A stretch of 64,000 nt of DNA from CAVSWT01 sp963731745 (GTDB taxonomy: Bacteria; Bacteroidota; Ignavibacteria; Ignavibacteriales; Ignavibacteriaceae), in the NCBI GenBank assembly GCA_963731745.1, contig CAVSWT010000028.1, positions 124,001 through 188,000 of the forward strand. The letters run 5' to 3'. Numbering within the stretch: position 1 is the first letter of the stretch; every line of letters begins with the position of its first letter. Shown in pieces: positions 55,416 to 64,000 of the stretch. The translations under genes and the position numbers were made by a program. A model generated the notes under the pieces. The model searched no databases, was not told the origin of the DNA, and saw only the letters and a program-made list of their open reading frames with translations.

Positions 55416-57380
55416 ATGTCGCATATTTCAAGAAGAAAATTTATAGCGAATGTCGGAAAAAGTATTTCATTAGCTGCAATAGCTCCCTATCTGTCTTCTT
55501 ATGAGCTTTTATCAGAAGAAGAATTACCCAATATAATTATCATATTTACTGATGATTTAGGATATGCAGACATTGGGTCATTCGGAGCAAAAGGATATAA
55601 AACTCCCAATCTTGATCAGATGGCAAAAGAAGGAATGATCTTCACAGATTTTCATGACGCAACTGCAGTCTGCAGTGCATCCAGAGCAGCTTTATTAACA
55701 GGATGTTATTCTGAAAGAGTAAGTATACGCGGAGCTTTAAATCCTTCAGCGACAGTCGGATTAAATCCAAAAGAAGAAAACATTGCCCGCTTATTAAAAA
55801 AGAAAAATTATAAAACTGCAATTTTCGGCAAATGGCATTTAGGCCATCACAAACAGTTTTTACCTTTGCAGCAAGGCTTTGATGAATATTTTGGATTGCC
55901 GTATTCAAATGATATGTGGCCCGTTGGTTACGACGGCAAGCCAATTGAAGACAGTTGGAAATCGGGTTATCCGGAGTTAAAATTAATTGATGGTAATGAA
56001 CCGGTTGAAATTGTAAAAGATTTGAATGATCAGGCTCAATTAACAACTAAGTACACTGAGCATGCTTTAAAATTCATAAATAATAATGCGGAGAGAAATT
56101 TCTTTCTATATTTAGCTCATTCAATGCCTCACGTTCCAATTGCTGTTTCTGATAAATTTAAAGGCAAAAGTGAAAGAGGATTATTCGGAGACGTGATTGA
56201 GGAAATAGATTGGTCAACCGGCGAAATATTTAAATCATTAAAAGAAAATGGAATAGATGAAAAAACACTTGTGATATTCACAAGCGATAATGGGCCGTGG
56301 TTAAATTTTGGTAATCATTCCGGTTCTGCTTATCCCTTGCGTGAAGGCAAAGGCACAATGTGGGAAGGCGGAGATAGAGTCCCATGTGTTATCAGATGGC
56401 CGGGAAAAATAAAACCGAATACAAAATGCGATAAGATGGCATCGACAATTGATTTACTTCCGACTCTTGCTGAAATTACAAAAGCCGAACTTCCCAAAAA
56501 TAAAATTGACGGAGTGAACATTCTGCCTTTGTTATACAATGAAAAAGATGCAAATCCCAGAGATGAATTTTGGTATTACTATGATTACGATTTAATCGCA
56601 GTTCGTAAAAATGAATGGAAACTTTATTTCCCATGTGTGCAGAGAAGCTATGAAGGAATGGTGCCAGGCAAAGATGGATTCCCGGGAAAAACCTGGCAAA
56701 AAGAAATTAGTTATGAATTATACAACTTAAAGGATGACGTTGAAGAAAAAATAAATGTTATTGATAAACATCCGGAAATTGTAGAGCAGTTAAAAAAAAT
56801 TGGAGATAAAGCAAGGTATGAATTAGGCGATCGGTTAACAGGAATAAAAGGTAAAGAAAATAGAGAGCCAGGAAGAATTGGTGAAAGCAGGGTCAAATTT
56901 ATAAATCACCTGGCAGTTGGTAAATCAATCGAATTGATAAACCTTCCAAATAAAAAATATGGAAGTGGAAATAAATCAATCCTAATTGACGGCTGGGCGG
57001 GATCATATGACTTTAATGACGGAAATTGGCTTGGTTTTGAAGGAACCGATTTTGAATCCGTAATAGATTTAGGAGAGGTTAAATCAATTAAAAATATTTC
57101 TGCAAGTTTTCTAGAGAATCAAAGTTCATGGATTTTCTTGCCCGAAGAAGTTAAATATTTTATTTCGAATGATGATAAAAATTTTAGAGAAATTTCATCG
57201 TTCAGCCAAAATATAAAACCGAATCTAAATATGGAAGCGAAAGAGTTCAATAAATCATTTATAAATGAAAGCTGCAGATTCATTAAAATAGCTGCTAAAA
57301 ATATTAAAATATGTCCCCCATGGCATCAAGGGAAAGGTGGAAACGCCTGGATATTTATTGATGAGATTTATATAAAATAA
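55416..57380 (+). CDS. Tat-exported Cys-type sulfatase with C-terminal F5/8-type-like domain
   Basis: The 654-residue S1-family sulfatase begins with a twin-arginine signal (SRRKFIANVG). Metal-binding TDDLGYADIGS is at about 45-55, and the formylglycine motif VCSASRAALLTG has Cys at 86. GKWHLGHH, SMPHVPI, FTSDNGPW and DGVNILPLL follow. Residues about 500-654 form a beta-sandwich (DGNWLGFEGTDF, SWIFLPEEVKYF, AWIFIDEI) shared with the next gene's product. Cys-type sulfatases can be matured in the cytoplasm by the anSME at 5986-7308, which fits export of a folded protein. A GGGAG ribosome site precedes ATG. Confidence 0.93.
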   Translation: MSHISRRKFIANVGKSISLAAIAPYLSSYELLSEEELPNIIIIFTDDLGYADIGSFGAKGYKTPNLDQMAKEGMIFTDFHDATAVCSASRAALLTGCYSERVSIRGALNPSATVGLNPKEENIARLLKKKNYKTAIFGKWHLGHHKQFLPLQQGFDEYFGLPYSNDMWPVGYDGKPIEDSWKSGYPELKLIDGNEPVEIVKDLNDQAQLTTKYTEHALKFINNNAERNFFLYLAHSMPHVPIAVSDKFKGKSERGLFGDVIEEIDWSTGEIFKSLKENGIDEKTLVIFTSDNGPWLNFGNHSGSAYPLREGKGTMWEGGDRVPCVIRWPGKIKPNTKCDKMASTIDLLPTLAEITKAELPKNKIDGVNILPLLYNEKDANPRDEFWYYYDYDLIAVRKNEWKLYFPCVQRSYEGMVPGKDGFPGKTWQKEISYELYNLKDDVEEKINVIDKHPEIVEQLKKIGDKARYELGDRLTGIKGKENREPGRIGESRVKFINHLAVGKSIELINLPNKKYGSGNKSILIDGWAGSYDFNDGNWLGFEGTDFESVIDLGEVKSIKNISASFLENQSSWIFLPEEVKYFISNDDKNFREISSFSQNIKPNLNMEAKEFNKSFINESCRFIKIAAKNIKICPPWHQGKGGNAWIFIDEIYIK

Positions 57381-57383
57381 TCT

Positions 57384-57758
57384 ATGAAACTTCTATTTAG
57401 TTTTATCTACCTGTACATTATTTTATTATCATTTTCCTTTTCATTCGGCCAAACAACGAAAAATAATTCCACGCTCGAATCTGTCAGACAAAAACTGACT
57501 TCAGATTTTTTCACACGATTATATTCCAATACATATTATAGTCTTATTTCCAGAATTGAAGCCGACGGTTATTTACAGGAATCAATGACAGGCCAATATG
57601 ATGGTGAATACTGCCGAACCGTGGGTGCAATGGTTCCATTATTAGTCGAAACTAAAAATTACGAAAAAGCCGAATTGATGCTGAAGTTTGTTTTTCAAAC
57701 CATGAAAGCAAATGGAATGAATAGAGTTCCCCATGTAATAGGGAAAAAATATTCATAA
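57384..57758 (+). pseudogene. Six-hairpin glycosidase-like protein, N-terminal part (frameshifted)
   Basis: The fragment encodes a signal peptide (about 1-23, ending FGQ) and the first helices of an (alpha/alpha)-barrel domain (GQYDGEYCRTVGAMVPLLVETKNYEKAE written in part: GEYCRTVGAM). It starts four bases after the sulfatase stop. The frame fails in GGGAAAAAAT at 57741-57750: removing one base gives ...HVIGKNIHKVNQTRDS and joins the long downstream frame. The homopolymer context makes a base-calling error plausible. Confidence 0.8.
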
Positions 57759-60096
57759 AGTAAATCAAACCAGAGATTCCGTGTACATAATTGGAAAGAC
57801 AGATCAGATAGATGGACAAGTACATAACATTCTAGCGTGGGCGAAACTTGCACTTGCTCGCGGGCATACTTTATTTGAAGACAGCACATGGAATTTAGTT
57901 TCTGATTTAATGGATCGGTCAACCGAAGAACCATACTTTGGATCAAACAAAAATGGTTTTATTCCTGAACTTATTTTCAATTTTAATTTTGAACATTCTC
58001 GTCCGATTCCAACCAATTATGATTTACTCACTCAATGTTTTGTTGGCGCTGCCCTCACATCAATGATAAAAGTAGCAGTAATTAGGAATGATGTTCCTAA
58101 AGCAAAAAGATGGACAGAGCGCTTGAATAATTTAAAATTTGGAATTGAAAAATATATGACAAGAAAGGTAGACGGTAAGCAAGTCTATCTTGAACTTTTA
58201 TCAAAAGACAAAAACGACAACAAACCATTTTTCGGATATAGCTGGGTGAACCTTTCCCCAATTGCTGCTCAATGGTCGCCGCTCAATTTTGAAGTTCTGC
58301 GCAATACTGTTAAAGAAATGGAGAATCACACAATTCAAGAATGGAATAACATAAAATGGATGCCTACAGAATGGTGGCCGAACGGAGATTTTTCAGGACA
58401 GATAATAGGAAAAGGCATCGGCTGGGAAATTGAATTTAATAGAGAAATAAAAAATTGGAAGCGCATAAATGAAATGTTTTCGATGCTGAAAACAGTTCAA
58501 GGTGAAAACACAATCTTTATGGAAAATAGTTTTCTTACTACTGGTTCAAATCAAGAAGTACCAAGAATGAATAAATCTAAACTGGACAAAATGAAATATG
58601 GAATCTGGAAAATAGTTGATCAAGGAAATGGTGAACAAGCTGCGTGGTGGTGCTGGGCTATTGCACGGCTTAGGATAGGATTAGGTTTATCTGCAGTCCC
58701 GAAAAAATTATCTTCTATTCCTCAAATAAATATTTTGAAGGCGAAGAAAACTATAGCAGAAATCGAGATTAAGTGTCAGCCTGGAGAATCAATTTTTTAT
58801 ACAATCGACGGGACTGAGCCGTCATTAAAATCTATTAAGTATAACGGAATTTTTAATGTTGATTTACCAGCCAAAATTAAAGCGGCGGCATATAATGCTA
58901 ATCAGACAGTCTCAAATATCAGCAGCAAAATTGTACTCTCCCCTATTAGCGGATTGGAGTATTCGTGTTTTGAATATATAGATAGCTACAAAAATTTTAA
59001 GTGGCTTAACAATGAAGAATCTTATACAGGGTATTCCTATAATTTTGATCTTAAGAATTTTTCAATAATTCGTGAAAAATTTGGAATTAGCTGGAATGGT
59101 TTTCTAAAACTTAGAAGTGAAGGCGATTTTAAATTTTATATAATCGCATCCTGTCATGCAAAACTGATAATAGATGGGAATAATGTTTCAGTTGATGTAA
59201 ATTCCATTTCTAATAAGCAGCCTATTAAAAATATTTATTTAAAAAAAGGAATTCACAATTTAGAATTAATTGCGGAATGCATTCCGCCCGAAAATGACAT
59301 TGAAATTTATTTTAGTCTGAATAACAAACCAAAGGAACTAGTTGATTCCAGCATGTTATTAACAAAGATTCCTGCAGATAAAAATGTTCTTCCACCGCAA
59401 ATCTTACCTTTCAAACCTGAATTTGATATTCAAGATAGTCTTTCTGTGACTATAAATTCATTTGACAATTCTGAAATCTTTTATACTCTGGATGGAAGTG
59501 ATCCAACTAAAAAATCTTTGAAATATGAAAAACCCATTAAAATAAATTCTTCATTAACAGTTAAGGCAGTTGTGTTGAAAGATGATGATATAAGTCCTGT
59601 GTCAATCATGAATTATAAACAAACTGAAAACATTAAAATCGATTTAAATTTTCAACCAAGTCCAAAATACAAAGCAATAGGTTCAGCAACTTTAATCGAT
59701 GGAATTTACGGTTCAACAAATTTGAACGACGGCAACTGGCTTGGTTTTGAAGGTGATGATTTAGATGCTGCTTTTGATCTGCGTAAAGAAAAAGTTGTTA
59801 ATGAGATTGAGATTGGGTTCCTTAATAATCCGGGCTCGTGGATTTTTTTGCCAAAAGAAATTAAATTTTTTGTTTCATCGGATGGGAAAAAATATAAAGA
59901 AATTTATGACGTGAAGCCTGATTCAACAACGCAGCACAGTAAAATATCTGAAAAGAAAGAATACGATGTACAGTTAAAAAATGAAAAAGTCAGGTTTATC
60001 CGAATCATAGCAAAAAATATTGGGGTTTGTCCCAAATGGCATCCAGGCGATGGCAATAAAGCGTGGATTTTTGTAGATGAGATAACAATCAAATAA
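57742..60096 (+). pseudogene. Six-hairpin glycosidase-like protein, main part, with CHB_HEX, PA14-like and F5/8-type domains
   Basis: The frame is open from about 57742; the first usable start in it is GTG 57781, inside the domain. Residues up to about 310 complete a six-hairpin glycosidase-type fold (TDQIDGQVHNILAWAKLALA, WMPTEWWPNGDFSG, GEQAAWWCWAIARLRIG). A chitobiase-C-like repeat follows (FYTIDGTEPS), then a PA14-like domain and a second repeat (FYTLDGSDPTKKS). An F5/8-type-like domain homologous to the sulfatase tail ends it (DGNWLGFEGDDL, SWIFLPKEIKFF, AWIFVDEITIK). I cannot assign a glycoside hydrolase family or the catalytic residues. Confidence 0.8.
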
Positions 60097-60112
60097 GTCA
60101 ATTATCTGATTA

Positions 60113-60385
60113 TCAAATCCCCATGTTACTCAAAGTATGAATAACAAGATGAATTGATTCCGCTAATTCAGGATGTTCGGATTCAAAATTTGCAGCAGTA
60201 TCTTTTAAATTACTAATTAGATCATCCTTTTCATCAACAACTTTTTCTTCAGGTTCGTTTAAAAGATTTTTAATATCGTTAGAAATTTGCAGCAAAATAT
60301 TTTTTGATTCATTATCAAGAGAAGAAACTTTGCGAAGCTCTTCATGCATTTTCTCAAGACTCTGATGTAATTCGTTTTGACTCAT
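60113..60385 (-). CDS. DUF4404-family small protein
   Basis: The 90-residue, acidic, helical cytoplasmic protein matches the DUF4404 pattern. It has an N-terminal LHQSLEKMHEEL, a central Glu/Asp-rich linker, and a C-terminal FESEHPELAESIHLVIHTLSNMGI. Its function is unknown. It is convergent with the glycosidase gene and stands alone. Confidence 0.8.
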   Translation of the reverse strand: MSQNELHQSLEKMHEELRKVSSLDNESKNILLQISNDIKNLLNEPEEKVVDEKDDLISNLKDTAANFESEHPELAESIHLVIHTLSNMGI

Positions 60386-60475
60386 TTTTTTCCTAACTAT
60401 GAATTCAGATTATTAATAATTCTAAATTAAGTAAATATTTTTATGAGTCAAATAGAATTGAAAACAATAATAGTT

Positions 60476-61375
60476 CTATTCAAGCCGCTTCTGGAATCTT
60501 AAGGAACTCAGCAGTAAAATTAATAATCCCATCCCCAAAAGAATTGCTGTTTCCGGAATCAACTGGAAAAACCCATCACCCTTTAAAATTACTCCTCTTA
60601 AAATTGTAATGTAATATCTTAAGGGAATTAAATACGTTATGGGCTGAATCCATGAAGGCATGTTTTCAATTGCAAAAGCAAAACCCGATAGAAAATTCAT
60701 CGGCAGCAATACGCCAAACATTGCAACCATCATTGCCTGCTGCTGTGTTTTCGAAACGGTTGAAATAAATAATCCCAAACCTAAAGATGACAACACATAT
60801 ATAAATGAAGCTACCATCAAAAAGAAAAAATCGCCTCTAACCGGGATACCAAACCAAAATACCATCACCGCCGTTACTAAAAGTACATCAACAAATCCGG
60901 CAACTACAAACGGAATAGTCTTACCGATTATTAATTGATATGGCTTAATAGGTGTAACAATAATTTGTTCAAAAGTGCCGATCTCTCTTTCTTTAACAAT
61001 GCCCATTGCCATAAGCGTGGTAGTTATTATTGTTAAAATTAAACCCATTATTCCTGGAAGCATAAAGTATCTTGTTTTAAGATCAGGATTATACCAAATT
61101 CTGATTTCCGGTGTAACCATGCTTGATACTGCAATCTTTAAGCCTGATTTATCTTTGGTATTTAACAAAATGTTTTGTGAATATTTTGATACTAACTTTG
61201 TAACGTAACCAAACGCTATTCCTGCTTTGTTTCCATCCGACCCGTCAAATAAAGCCTGGATATTAACTTGTTCGTTTCTTCCTAATTTTTTTTCAAAATC
61301 TTTAGGAATAACTAATGCCCACAAGCGCTTCTCCTTTGTTGATTTCATTTTCAATCTGACTATAATTATCTGCAT
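60476..61375 (-). pseudogene. ABC-2 type permease, C-terminal part (after frameshift)
   Basis: This is the 3' part of a permease gene whose 5' part is at 61302-61607. True homology begins around ALVIPKDFEKKLGRNEQVNIQALFDG; the first 15 or so residues of the open frame are out of register. Six C-terminal helices follow (MLPGIMGLILTIITTTLM, then VKEREIGTFEQIIVTPIKPYQL). This ABC2 architecture matches the paralogue at 61645-62775. It is the second permease of the export system. Confidence 0.85.
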
Positions 61376-61607
61376 AATCTTTTACAATAAAATATCCGGA
61401 GCTTTCAAACTTCTCAATAAAATCTCTGCTCGCAGCAGTTTTATCTTGATCATACACAATTGTATTAATATTGTTAATATCAAGATTGGCTGCGTAACCC
61501 AATAATATCAATTGTAAAATTGGAGCAATAAATATTATTCTAAAAAGTTTTGGATCTCTTTTTAATTGTAAAAATTCTTTTATTATTATGTTTATTATTA
61601 TTTTCAT
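61302..61607 (-). pseudogene. ABC-2 type permease, N-terminal part (frameshifted)
   Basis: The fragment has a first helix (about 22-40; FRIIFIAPILQLILLGYA) and the start of the large periplasmic domain (TIVYDQDKTAASRDFIEKF). It ends prematurely after NKGEALVGISYS. Aligned with the intact paralogue (GEAQVILVFPNDF), removing one base of the minus-strand CTTGTGGGC near 61316 gives GEALVALVIPKDF and restores the frame. Confidence 0.85.
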
Positions 61608-61644
61608 TTTAAAAACCTTGTCAATGATATATTCTTCAACATTT

Positions 61645-62775
61645 TCAAGCAGTTTTATTTTTCTTATTGATTACAGAAGCCAATCCCAAAAAGAAACCAT
61701 TGAATATCAATAAATATATTATCTGCTGCCAAAAAGCTTCTAATCCCACTCCTTTTAAAAGGATATCCCTCAATATTATTATATAAAATTTAACAGGAGT
61801 AATATTTGTTAACACTTGAATTACCGGAGGCATGCTTTCGATTGGAAATACAAATCCAGAAAGTAAAAATGAAGGCAGCAAAGAAATTAACGCCGCCAAT
61901 TGAAATGCAACCTGCTGCGACTCTGATATTGAGGATATAAGTATTCCCAAATTCAAACACGCAAACAGGAATATTAGCGTAGTAAGAAATAAAAGTAATA
62001 CGCTTCCTTTTATTGTTATCCCAAATAAAAGATAACCGGCAAATAATATTGCGGAGGCAATCACCAAAGCAATTATAGAATATGGTGATGTCTTACCAAC
62101 CAATAGTTCTAGTGATGATAACGGCGAAACATTAATTTGTTCAATTGTTCCCTTTTCTTTTTCCCTTACAATAGACATAGCGATTGAGATAACTGCCGTC
62201 ATAATTAAAATCATAGAAATGAGTCCCGGAATCAAATAAAGTGTTGAGTTCAAGTCCGGGTTAAACCAGAATCTTGGTTCAAGATTTATAGGGACAAAAG
62301 CCTGCTTTCCTTTAATTGCCATAGCTTCTTGAGTGATTTTGCTATTAAAAGTTGCCGTTGCTGCATTCATATAGTTTGAGATAACTGATGCTGTATTCGC
62401 GTCTATTCCTTCAACAAGTATCTGGATTTTTGCTTCCTTGTTCGAATAAAGATTCCTTGAGAAATCATTTGGAAAAACTAAAATTACTTGAGCTTCGCCC
62501 TGATCCAATACTTCCCTTATTTTATTTTCCGAATCAATATGTCCTACAATATCAAAATAATTTGAGCTAGTCAGTCTATTAACAAATTCTCTTGAATCTA
62601 CAGATTTATCCTGATCAAACACTACCATCTTTATATGGTGAACGTCAAAATTGATTGCATAGCCAAAAATTATAAGAAGCACAAAAGGAAATACAAAAAG
62701 CACATACAACATTCTTGTATCACGTTTTAATTGCCTTACTTCCTTTTGTGCTATTGCAAAAATCCTTTTGAACAT
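61645..62775 (-). CDS. ABC-2 type transport permease
   Basis: The 376-residue membrane protein has one N-terminal helix (about 20-40), a periplasmic domain of about 140 residues and five or six C-terminal helices. The coupling segment REKEKGTIEQINVSPLSSLELLVGKT is typical of ABC2_membrane proteins such as YbhS/YhhJ. It is the first of two related permeases in the operon, which suggests a heterodimer. The order TolC, ATPase, permease, permease is that of YbhFSR-type exporters. Substrate is unknown. Confidence 0.9.
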   Translation of the reverse strand: MFKRIFAIAQKEVRQLKRDTRMLYVLFVFPFVLLIIFGYAINFDVHHIKMVVFDQDKSVDSREFVNRLTSSNYFDIVGHIDSENKIREVLDQGEAQVILVFPNDFSRNLYSNKEAKIQILVEGIDANTASVISNYMNAATATFNSKITQEAMAIKGKQAFVPINLEPRFWFNPDLNSTLYLIPGLISMILIMTAVISIAMSIVREKEKGTIEQINVSPLSSLELLVGKTSPYSIIALVIASAILFAGYLLFGITIKGSVLLLFLTTLIFLFACLNLGILISSISESQQVAFQLAALISLLPSFLLSGFVFPIESMPPVIQVLTNITPVKFYIIILRDILLKGVGLEAFWQQIIYLLIFNGFFLGLASVINKKNKTA

Positions 62776-62812
62776 TATATTACTTTCTTATTAATCAACT
62801 TTATTAACGATA

Positions 62813-63313
62813 TTATGATTTTGATTTTTCATCCAATAAATGAATGAAAACATCTTCCAGAGTAGGGATAATTTTATTTATTCTGCTTACCTTTATGGAA
62901 TTTTTGTTTAATACGTCTTTCACTTGCTCAATGCTTTTAAATTTATCATTTACAATTATGTGTATTTGATTTCCGAAAATTGAAGTCTCATCAACAAAAT
63001 TTTCTTTCTCTAATATTTCCATAGCTGCAACAACTTTTTCACACTCAACTTCAAGTATTGTGTTTTTCAGATAATTGGTTTTCAATTCTTTTGAAGTTCC
63101 TTCGGCAATTAATTTTCCGGCATTGATAAGAATGATGTTATTGCAGTATTCTGCCTCTTCAAGGTAATGCGTAGTTACCAGTATAGTCGTTCCTTGCCCT
63201 GAAAGATCATTAATTAAATCCCAAAAATTTCGACGCGAGATTGGATCAACGCCGCTTGTTGGTTCATCTAAAAATACAATTCCCGGCTGATGAATTACAG
63301 CAGTTCCTAATGC
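62813..63313 (-). pseudogene. ABC transporter ATP-binding protein, C-terminal part (after frameshift)
   Basis: The open frame from about 63313 encodes the rest of the ATPase: LALGTAVIHQPGIVFLDEPT (Walker B), SGVDPISRRNFWDLI (D loop) and TTILVTTHYLEEAEYC (H loop). The DrrA-type C-terminal extension follows, ending LEDVFIHLLDEKSKS. The first TTG in frame that could serve as a start is at 63085, well inside the gene. Full-length gene is 62813-63741. Confidence 0.85.
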
Positions 63314-63741
63314 AACCTTTGCTTAATTCCGCCAGGCAAAGAACCTGTTAATATTTTTTCTTTTCCTTGAAGATCTGCAATTTTTAAAACCCATTTTTTC
63401 CTTTCTTTTAATTTATCACCTTCAAGACCGTAAACTCCACCAAAGAAATTTATATTCTCTTCAACTGTTAAATCATTATAGAGTGAAAAGCGCTGAGACA
63501 TATAGCCGATATTTTGCTTAACTTTATCCGGTTCTTTCATAACACTAAATCCAGCAACAGATGCATCGCCTGAAGTTGGTTCAAGAATGCCACATAACAT
63601 TCTGATTGTAGTTGACTTCCCCGCTCCATTCGCTCCAAGAAATCCAAATATTTCACCTTTTTCCACATCGAATGAAACACTGTCAACCGCAGTAAAGCTG
63701 CCGAATTTTTTTGTTAAGTTATTTACTTCAATGCTATTCAT
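63307..63741 (-). pseudogene. ABC transporter ATP-binding protein, N-terminal part (frameshifted)
   Basis: The fragment has Walker A (GANGAGKSTT, about 36-45), the Q loop (YMSQRFSLYNDLTV) and the signature variant LPGGIKQRL, then stops after RLH. One base is missing here: inserting a G at about 63313 turns RLH-stop into RLALGTAVIHQPG and opens the downstream frame. This is the only deletion among the frameshifts I found; the others are extra bases. LPGG in place of LSGG occurs in YbhF/YhiH-type ATPases. Confidence 0.88.
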
Positions 63742-63760
63742 TAAATTCTCAAATCCTATT

Positions 63761-64000
63761 TCAATAAATTTTTTGGCCGACTGATTTATTTAATTTCACT
63801 TTTGCGATTTGATAATCAACCAATGATGTTGTTAAACTTGTTTTTGCTTGAAGCAACGAAACTTCTGCGTCAATCAAATCAGTGCTTGTGGCAAGCTGCT
63901 GTTCATATTTTTGCTGGGTGATTCTGTAGTTTTCATTTGCCTGATTTACTGTTTGTCTGCTTACTCTTATTTTATCTTGCGCCCTTTTGTATGTTAAAAA
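63761..64000 (-). CDS. TolC-family outer-membrane efflux protein, C-terminal part (runs off window)
   Basis: The last 79 codons are visible, from LTYKRAQDKIRVSRQTV to KSVGQKIY-stop at 63761. They contain the long coiled helices of TolC-type channels (ENYRITQQKYEQQLATSTDLID, then AEVSLLQAKTSLTTSLVDYQIAKVKL). It precedes the ABC ATPase by 19 bases on the same strand. The channel therefore belongs to the export operon, and a membrane-fusion protein is likely nearby outside the window. Confidence 0.88.
   Translation of the reverse strand, partial: FLTYKRAQDKIRVSRQTVNQANENYRITQQKYEQQLATSTDLIDAEVSLLQAKTSLTTSLVDYQIAKVKLNKSVGQKIY

Noticed and set aside
47250..60096. Classical Bacteroidota polysaccharide-utilisation locus
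   Set aside because: There is no SusC/TonB-dependent transporter, SusD-like lipoprotein or hybrid regulator next to the glycosidases, so I describe it only as a glycan-degradation cluster.
2700..61330. Programmed +1 frameshifting at CTT codons
   Set aside because: Three of the breaks (norB, anti-sigma, ABC permease) fall at a CTT codon, recalling known +1 sites. The other breaks do not, one is a deletion, and stop codons are usually far downstream, so ordinary indels explain the set better.
1..64000. tRNA, rRNA, CRISPR arrays, insertion sequences
   Set aside because: I looked for T-arm-like GGTTCRANTCC sequences, regularly spaced direct repeats and transposase motifs, and saw none that hold up.

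Overview
The window is A+T-rich, gene-dense bacterial chromosome. It probably comes from an Ignavibacteria/Chlorobi-Bacteroidota relative. Pointers are a propeller protein with a C-terminal FlgD-like/type IX sorting-type domain, quinol NO reductase with a Dnr-like regulator, many SpoIIE-type phosphatases, a PNGase F-like glycosidase, and a possible TAnnTTTG promoter. The phylum is inferred from gene content. I saw no rRNA, tRNA, CRISPR array or intact insertion sequence.

Layout. 1-1007: 5' part of an unrecognised minus-strand gene. 1288-5978: a nitric-oxide module (DGC zinc protein, cupin, frameshifted quinol NO reductase, ferredoxin, small heme-copper-like membrane protein, Crp/Dnr regulator); a TTGAC-N4-GTCAG site lies upstream of its first gene. 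5986-10258: anaerobic sulfatase-maturating enzyme and a hybrid histidine kinase. 10485-17657: a partner-switching cassette of three PP2C/SpoIIE phosphatases with different sensory N-termini, a STAS antagonist and an RsbW-like kinase. 17926-20583: ECF sigma factor, its anti-sigma factor (frameshifted) and a second STAS protein. 20718-31812: housekeeping genes (purA, nadA, aroB, aroK, ribH), a sensor kinase, a PpiD-like foldase and a second Crp/Fnr regulator. 32012-45065: propeller protein, ABC-F ATPase, ROK kinase with an apparent CTG start, rsmA, PAP2 protein, menaquinone methyltransferase, lipoprotein, rdgB, a broken membrane-protein gene, and a peptidase/propeller/barrel protein. 45162-60096: OsmC remnant, M23 lipoprotein, then a same-strand glycan-degradation cluster (PNGase F-like, GH38, GH3, Tat-exported sulfatase, six-hairpin glycosidase-like protein). 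60113-64000: DUF4404 protein and an ABC-2/TolC export operon.

The main unexplained structure is at 24424-24828, between nadA and aroB. Two tandem units share an ungapped conserved block that starts at TGGCA, and carry a C-rich segment (CACCCYTCC) at identical spacing. Each ends in a strong hairpin plus U-run whose stem differs in sequence but whose loop keeps a CCTC core. They look like paralogous small RNAs with an anti-Shine-Dalgarno-like seed.

At least seven genes carry single-base frameshifts. I read these mostly as assembly errors or recent decay, but they matter for anyone using these proteins.
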